DNA from: Clostridiaceae bacterium UBA6085
GTDB taxonomy: Bacteria > Bacillota > Clostridia > Clostridiales > Clostridiaceae
Assembly (NCBI GenBank): GCA_002428605.1
Contig: DIXH01000098.1
Span: 1-34,917, forward strand
DNA length: 34,917 nt
Direction of reading: 5' to 3'
In this document: piece after piece, positions 31,654 to 34,917 of the stretch
Numbering within the stretch: position 1 is the first letter of the stretch
How the letters are laid out: each line of letters opens with the position of its first letter
Notes under the pieces: generated by a model
Told to the model about the DNA's origin: nothing
The model's input: the letters and a program-made list of their open reading frames with translations, nothing else
Databases searched by the model: none
Program-made: the position numbers and the translations under genes

Positions 31654-33192
31654 CTATCTGGCACCTCCTGTAAGTTCGAGCGAAAGTCTCGCTGCCCTTG
31701 CATTGCTGCTTGCGACGATTACCCCTTGTTCCCTGAGCAGGTTGACCTGCTTCTCATATCCCTGAAGGTCGTCCCTTGTTCCAAGCACATATGCTATGAA
31801 CAGCACTTCACGTCCGGATTCCTTAAGGGCGGATTTTGCTTTCGCGATTGCCCTGGCAGCTTCCCCTGCCGGATCCCTGTGGGATCCGAAGCCAAGCTCC
31901 ACATCGAACAATACCACCGCAGTCTCCGGGTCAAGGGCTTCAGAGACTATCCTCTTGTTCCTGAGGTCAGGATCTATCATCGGATGCGGACGACCTACGG
32001 TGAACTTGTCGTCACCAAGGTCAACGAAGCTGTGTGCTATGCTATGCGATGCATCAGGAAGCTGCCTTACCTTCCCGACATTGCTGTATACATCCTCAGG
32101 AAGGACTTTCCCGAAAATTGCTGCCGCCTCATCACACAGCGTTCCTCCGCAATATAGTCCCCTGACATATTTCTGTCCGTTTGCCCGGAGCCTTTCTGAC
32201 AATCCACGCAGCTCTTCAATGTTCCATTCATCGGCCAGCAAGGCTGCATTTCCCTCTGTAAGGATGACCGCTTTTCTGGCTGCCTCCTCAAGTGTTGATG
32301 CAAAGTGGATTCTTCCGTCATCCGGTTTTTCCGTGCTGTTGATGAAGCATACCACTACATCCTTGCTGCAGCTTCCTGCCTTTTCAAGTATCTTCGCGGC
32401 AACTGATTCTACAGGTGGCTTGGAAATGAGTACTATTGCCTTAGTGGATGGATCTTTGTCAAGGGCATCGATGCAATCAAGCATCATGATGCCTCCGACC
32501 TCCAGGCTAAGGTCCCGTCCGCCTGTTCCAAGGACCTGGGATACTCCGCCACCCATATGGTCTATAAGTACGCTGACCTCCTGGGTTCCGGTTCCTGAAG
32601 CACCTGCGATTCCGATTCCGCCTTCCCTTACCTTGTTGGCGAAGCATAGACCCTTTCCATTGATTATCGCGGTACCGCAATCCGGTCCCATCATCAGAAG
32701 TCCCTTTTCATGGGCTAGCTTCTTAAGGGAAATTTCCTCCCCAACCGATATGTTGTCTGAAAAGAGCATTACATGGAGTCCTCTGTTCAGAGCTTTTCTT
32801 GCTTCCTGCGCAGCATAGGTACCCGGCAGGGATATGAGCGAGATGTTTATTTCAGGATGCCTCTTAATAGCCGACCCAAGCGATGAAGGGGGTGCATCCT
32901 CCTTCTTCTCATCCTTGGCCTTCTCGTTCAGCTTTCTGTCAACAAGAGCAAGAACCTCATCTTCACTTGTGCCTTCATCAGCAACAAAGGCTATTATCAG
33001 GTCACTTGGCTTTGCAGCCCTGGCTTCATCGAAAAGCAGGCCGGCTGTCTGAAGAAGCTCCTTGTTCATGTCCGTACCCATTCCGACCATGGCGCTTCTC
33101 ACTCCCGGATGCTCTTCCACTGCCCTTGAGATCTGCATCAGTGACACAGAGTCATAATAGACATTGCTGCGTATCATTCCTTTGATTTGCAA
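31654..33192 (-). CDS. fdrA: FdrA/AllF, acyl-CoA-synthetase-like protein
   Basis: This 512-residue protein is FdrA-like, with a succinyl-CoA-ligase-type fold. MMGPDCGTAIINGKGLCFAN (167-186), GIAGASGTGTQEV (193-205), GTGGRDLS (222-229), LISKPP and DLGDDKFTVGRPHPMIDP are shared with Escherichia coli FdrA. In Escherichia coli it is now called AllF and is needed with AllG and AllH for carbamoyl transfer to or from oxamate. At the end the protein is about 40 residues shorter than the Escherichia coli one, the missing part being at the front of the next gene. The start is probably the TTG at 33192 (AAGGAG about 9 bases upstream); an ATG five codons later lacks a site. It is the first gene of the operon. 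Confidence 0.9.
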   Translation of the reverse strand: MQIKGMIRSNVYYDSVSLMQISRAVEEHPGVRSAMVGMGTDMNKELLQTAGLLFDEARAAKPSDLIIAFVADEGTSEDEVLALVDRKLNEKAKDEKKEDAPPSSLGSAIKRHPEINISLISLPGTYAAQEARKALNRGLHVMLFSDNISVGEEISLKKLAHEKGLLMMGPDCGTAIINGKGLCFANKVREGGIGIAGASGTGTQEVSVLIDHMGGGVSQVLGTGGRDLSLEVGGIMMLDCIDALDKDPSTKAIVLISKPPVESVAAKILEKAGSCSKDVVVCFINSTEKPDDGRIHFASTLEEAARKAVILTEGNAALLADEWNIEELRGLSERLRANGQKYVRGLYCGGTLCDEAAAIFGKVLPEDVYSNVGKVRQLPDASHSIAHSFVDLGDDKFTVGRPHPMIDPDLRNKRIVSEALDPETAVVLFDVELGFGSHRDPAGEAARAIAKAKSALKESGREVLFIAYVLGTRDDLQGYEKQVNLLREQGVIVASSNARAARLSLELTGGAR

Positions 33193-33260
33193 AAAATATC
33201 ACTCCTTATCTTGCGCATGTATTTACTTATTTGATTGCATGTTTTATACTTCAATTATGC

Positions 33261-33272
33261 AAGTGGTCACTT
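33261..33272. promoter_or_regulatory. palindromic operator at the fdrA transcription start
   Basis: AAGTGGTCACTT is a near-perfect 12-base palindrome (AAGTG/CACTT arms) just downstream of the fdrA -10 element, covering the expected transcription start. That position suits a repressor. The divergent TetR genes are the obvious candidates for binding it. Confidence 0.5.
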
Positions 33273-33274
33273 CA

Positions 33275-33303
33275 ATATTAGCTCTGCTGTTAAACGTTGT
33301 CAA
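33275..33303 (-). promoter_or_regulatory. promoter of the fdrA operon
   Basis: On the minus strand TTGACA (perfect -35), a 17-base spacer and TAATAT lie about 85 bases before the fdrA start. The -35 region overlaps TTGACAACGTTTAAC. That sequence resembles TTGTAAACGTTTAAC, found upstream of the sodium symporter promoter. Confidence 0.6.
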
Positions 33304-33324
33304 TATGGCTGAAAAATAAATGAT

Positions 33325-33356
33325 AGCGATTACGTGCAGAAATGTTTTCTATCGCT
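33325..33356. promoter_or_regulatory. inverted repeat between the fdrA and tetR promoters
   Basis: AGCGAT (33325-33330) and ATCGCT (33351-33356) form a 6-base inverted repeat with 20 bases between; overlapping GATAG/CTATC arms also pair. It lies in the divergent regulatory gap and may be a regulator site. The tetR promoter itself is probably near TATATTAT at about 33388-33396, without a clear -35. Confidence 0.35.
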
Positions 33357-33432
33357 TGCCATTGTGTGGAGTCTGCTCGCAAATATGGTATATTATAGGT
33401 GAACCGATCAAAAAGCGGAAAGGTGTTATTAT

Positions 33433-34026
33433 ATGAGTGACAATTGGACAAGGCTTATCGAAACTGCATATCCCATGTTCATGGAAAAGGGCTACAAAGG
33501 CACAGCTACGGCTGATATCGCAAAGGCTGCCGACATCAATGAGAGCACACTGTTTCGGAACTTCAAATCCAAGGAAAAGCTCTTCCATGCGTCAATTGAG
33601 CATTTTGCAAACAAGGCAATCGGTATCGAATTCAACATCTTCGAATACACCGGCAATCTGCATGATGACTTGAAGAGAATGATAAAGACGATGTTTGAGG
33701 TAGACCTGGAGCTGATACCTTCATTCAGGCTTCTTATCAAGAGGTCTCTTGTCAAGGAAAGCGTCCTTGAAGAAATCTCACGGGCTCTTTCTGACCAGAA
33801 CGAGCTTTTCAGCCATTATCTCACAGGATCAATGAGCAGGGGGCTTATGGTGGAAGCTGAAGCTGATGCGCTTGTGGACCTGATTTCCAGCCATGTCTTC
33901 AGCAAGACCTTTGAGCTGCTTACAAGCAGGGACCAGGATGGCTTCAGCTCAAGGCTTGATGCCATGGTGGAAGAAACCACGGTTTACTTCCTGGCTATGA
34001 CAAAGTTACGGGAGGTGAAGCAATGA
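33433..34026 (+). CDS. TetR-family transcriptional regulator 1
   Basis: The 197-residue protein has a TetR DNA-binding head: AYPMFMEKGYKGTATADIAKAADINESTLFRNF, read in two stretches at about residues 12-44. SKEKLFHASIEHF follows, then a helical ligand-binding domain of unknown specificity. AAAGGTG precedes the ATG. It diverges from the fdrA operon across 240 bases and overlaps the next TetR gene by four bases. It probably represses or senses a metabolite of the fdrA operon and itself, which is inferred from position. Confidence 0.88.
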   Translation: MSDNWTRLIETAYPMFMEKGYKGTATADIAKAADINESTLFRNFKSKEKLFHASIEHFANKAIGIEFNIFEYTGNLHDDLKRMIKTMFEVDLELIPSFRLLIKRSLVKESVLEEISRALSDQNELFSHYLTGSMSRGLMVEAEADALVDLISSHVFSKTFELLTSRDQDGFSSRLDAMVEETTVYFLAMTKLREVKQ

Positions 34027-34616
34027 GAAGATCCCTTCAGGACCAGATTGAAGAAGCTGCACTTCTCCTTTTCTCAAGGCAGGGCTTCAACGAGACCAGT
34101 ACCTTTGAGATCGCAAAAGCTGCAAATGTAAGCGAAGCTACCATTTTCAGGATGTTCAAGACCAAACATGACCTATATATCAATGTTCTTGATAAATACG
34201 GGAGTAAGGCAGAATTAAGCTACAACAGCATTTTTCACAGGCTTTCATTCGATGACCTGGAATCTGACCTTAAAGTCATTGTAGAAAGCTTCTACCGTTT
34301 CTACTTTGAGAACATCCATATAACCAGGATCTATATTTCAAATGCGATTCAATTCAGTGAGATAAAGGGCTTCAATTACCTCGCCTACCCTCAGCTAAGG
34401 GAATTCCTTGAGGGTTACCTCAAGGAGATGAGCATACGGGGGAAGGTCAGCGAGGAGTTCCTCAGCAGGATTTCCGACCTTGTGATGTCCTTCATGGTAA
34501 AGGATGTAGCGTTCCTTACGACCTTCAGCAAGCTTGAGGTACTTGATGACAAGACATTATCCCAGCTTGGAGAGAAATGGCAAAAAAGGCTCGGACTTCT
34601 TAGCCTTATGCGCTAA
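34023..34616 (+). CDS. TetR-family transcriptional regulator 2
   Basis: This protein also has 197 residues. It has the helix-turn-helix SRQGFNETSTFEIAKAANVS and EATIFRMFKTKHDLYINVL, then a helical effector domain that differs from that of regulator 1. The start overlaps the stop of regulator 1 (ATGA) and has GGAGGTG 5 bases upstream, so both are made together, perhaps in equal amounts. Two adjacent TetR genes could form separate dimers or a mixed dimer. Two hairpin terminators follow. Confidence 0.88.
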   Translation: MRRSLQDQIEEAALLLFSRQGFNETSTFEIAKAANVSEATIFRMFKTKHDLYINVLDKYGSKAELSYNSIFHRLSFDDLESDLKVIVESFYRFYFENIHITRIYISNAIQFSEIKGFNYLAYPQLREFLEGYLKEMSIRGKVSEEFLSRISDLVMSFMVKDVAFLTTFSKLEVLDDKTLSQLGEKWQKRLGLLSLMR

Positions 34617-34648
34617 GGTCTTCGATCCTGAAATTTCCTATTTTCATT

Positions 34649-34680
34649 GAAGCAGCCATAGGCTGCTTCTTCATTTTTTA
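34649..34680 (+). terminator. terminator of the tetR pair
   Basis: GAAGCAGCC (34649-34657) pairs perfectly over 9 bp with GGCTGCTTC (34661-34669), with a 3-base loop, followed by TTCATTTTTT. It lies about 30 bases after the second tetR stop. Confidence 0.85.
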
Positions 34681-34700
34681 AGCCTCCATTTTTGAGGCTT
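34680..34700. other. second hairpin after the tetR terminator
   Basis: AAGCCTC (34680-34686) pairs with GAGGCTT (34694-34700) around CATTTTT. It directly follows the terminator. It may be a back-up terminator for the minus strand, or lie close to the insertion point of the right-hand IS element. Confidence 0.5.
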
Positions 34701-34813
34701 CGTTATTCATTGTGGGTAGAACCACAGTTCACTAGTAAAAGTAAATATTGAAAAGCCACCCAGTTCCCAGTAATGTATAAGCGACCAAACACATACACGA
34801 AAGGGATAACCAG

Positions 34814-34917
34814 ATGGCTTCTGCTAATACTTTATGCAAAAAATTACTTAACGTCAATGGGGTTGTTGTTACTGACCATGATTTTTATACGGACTCTCTT
34901 GGGGTGCAGCATCTTAA
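34814..34917 (+). CDS. probable ISL3-family transposase, first 34 codons only
   Basis: The reading frame starts MASANTLCKKLLNVNGVVV and continues to DSLGVQHL at the window edge. The pattern of a short leader, L-L-N/D-V-x-G-V-V-V and G-V-x-H-L resembles the N-terminus of clostridial ISL3 transposases as I recall them. The upstream base use is more AT-rich than the host genes around it. GGATAACC precedes the ATG at a short distance. The terminal inverted repeat was not identified; the element should begin somewhere in 34700-34800. Confidence 0.5.
   Translation, partial: MASANTLCKKLLNVNGVVVTDHDFYTDSLGVQHL

Noticed and set aside
31796..32818. A 340-codon frame on the plus strand opposite fdrA
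   Set aside because: Its composition (Ser/Pro-rich) is what antisense of this codon use gives; fdrA on the other strand is clearly real.

Overview
This window looks like a piece of chromosome from a strictly anaerobic, low-to-moderate G+C Gram-positive bacterium of the class Clostridia. The reasons are strong Shine-Dalgarno sites, several TTG starts, lipoprotein signal peptides, a reverse-type rubrerythrin with a PerR-like box, Rex-like operators and the gene families present. The species cannot be named from the sequence alone. Both edges run into insertion sequences: the left edge holds an IS200/IS605-type element (tnpA plus the start of tnpB), and the right edge holds the first codons of a probable ISL3-type transposase.

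Layout. (1) 1-820: IS605-like element. (2) 899-6619, minus strand: an operon of two GH3 glycosidases and a GtrA-like membrane protein. The first glycosidase is membrane-anchored and has its two GH3 domains in inverted order. (3) 6928-8409: thrC. (4) 8602-14208, plus strand: a complete nickel-pincer nucleotide (NPN) cofactor operon, larMN-larQ-larO-larE-larB-larC, with nickel uptake and cofactor synthesis but no larA target enzyme in the window. (5) 14231-14698: a small PsiE-like membrane protein. (6) 14943-19837, minus strand: a BmpA-type ABC importer (lipoprotein, double ATPase, two permeases), probably for nucleosides or purines. (7) 20300-22433: reverse rubrerythrin and an SSS-family sodium symporter. 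(8) 22906-26596: a MOSC protein, a secreted flavinylated fumarate-reductase-like lipoprotein and DNA polymerase IV. (9) 26668-33192, minus strand: an operon of fdrA(allF), a DUF1116/allG gene, two tandem carboxylate symporters and a carbamate kinase. (10) 33433-34616: two overlapping TetR regulators divergent from that operon.

How the genes fit together. The fdrA-allG-carbamate kinase set matches the last steps of ureide (allantoin/oxalurate) fermentation, where a carbamoyl group is moved to make carbamoyl phosphate and then ATP. Here the DUF2877 partner (allH) is missing and two transporters with an unusual binding site sit in the operon instead. The fumarate-reductase-like lipoprotein has a near-perfect Rex operator over its promoter, so it is probably an electron sink controlled by NADH/NAD+. 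The sodium symporter at 21015-22433 has a perfect consensus promoter, with a Rex-like core and an AACGTT motif just upstream; part of that motif is shared with the fdrA promoter. The lar operon has its own promoter and a terminator hairpin immediately before the first ribosome binding site, suggesting attenuation.

The most interesting points are the orphan NPN operon with a three-cysteine LarE and histidine-rich LarO and LarC, and the allH-less fdrA operon with its shifted FdrA/AllG domain boundary and non-amino-acid-type symporters. All functional statements come from reading motifs and from recalled family knowledge; no database search was run.
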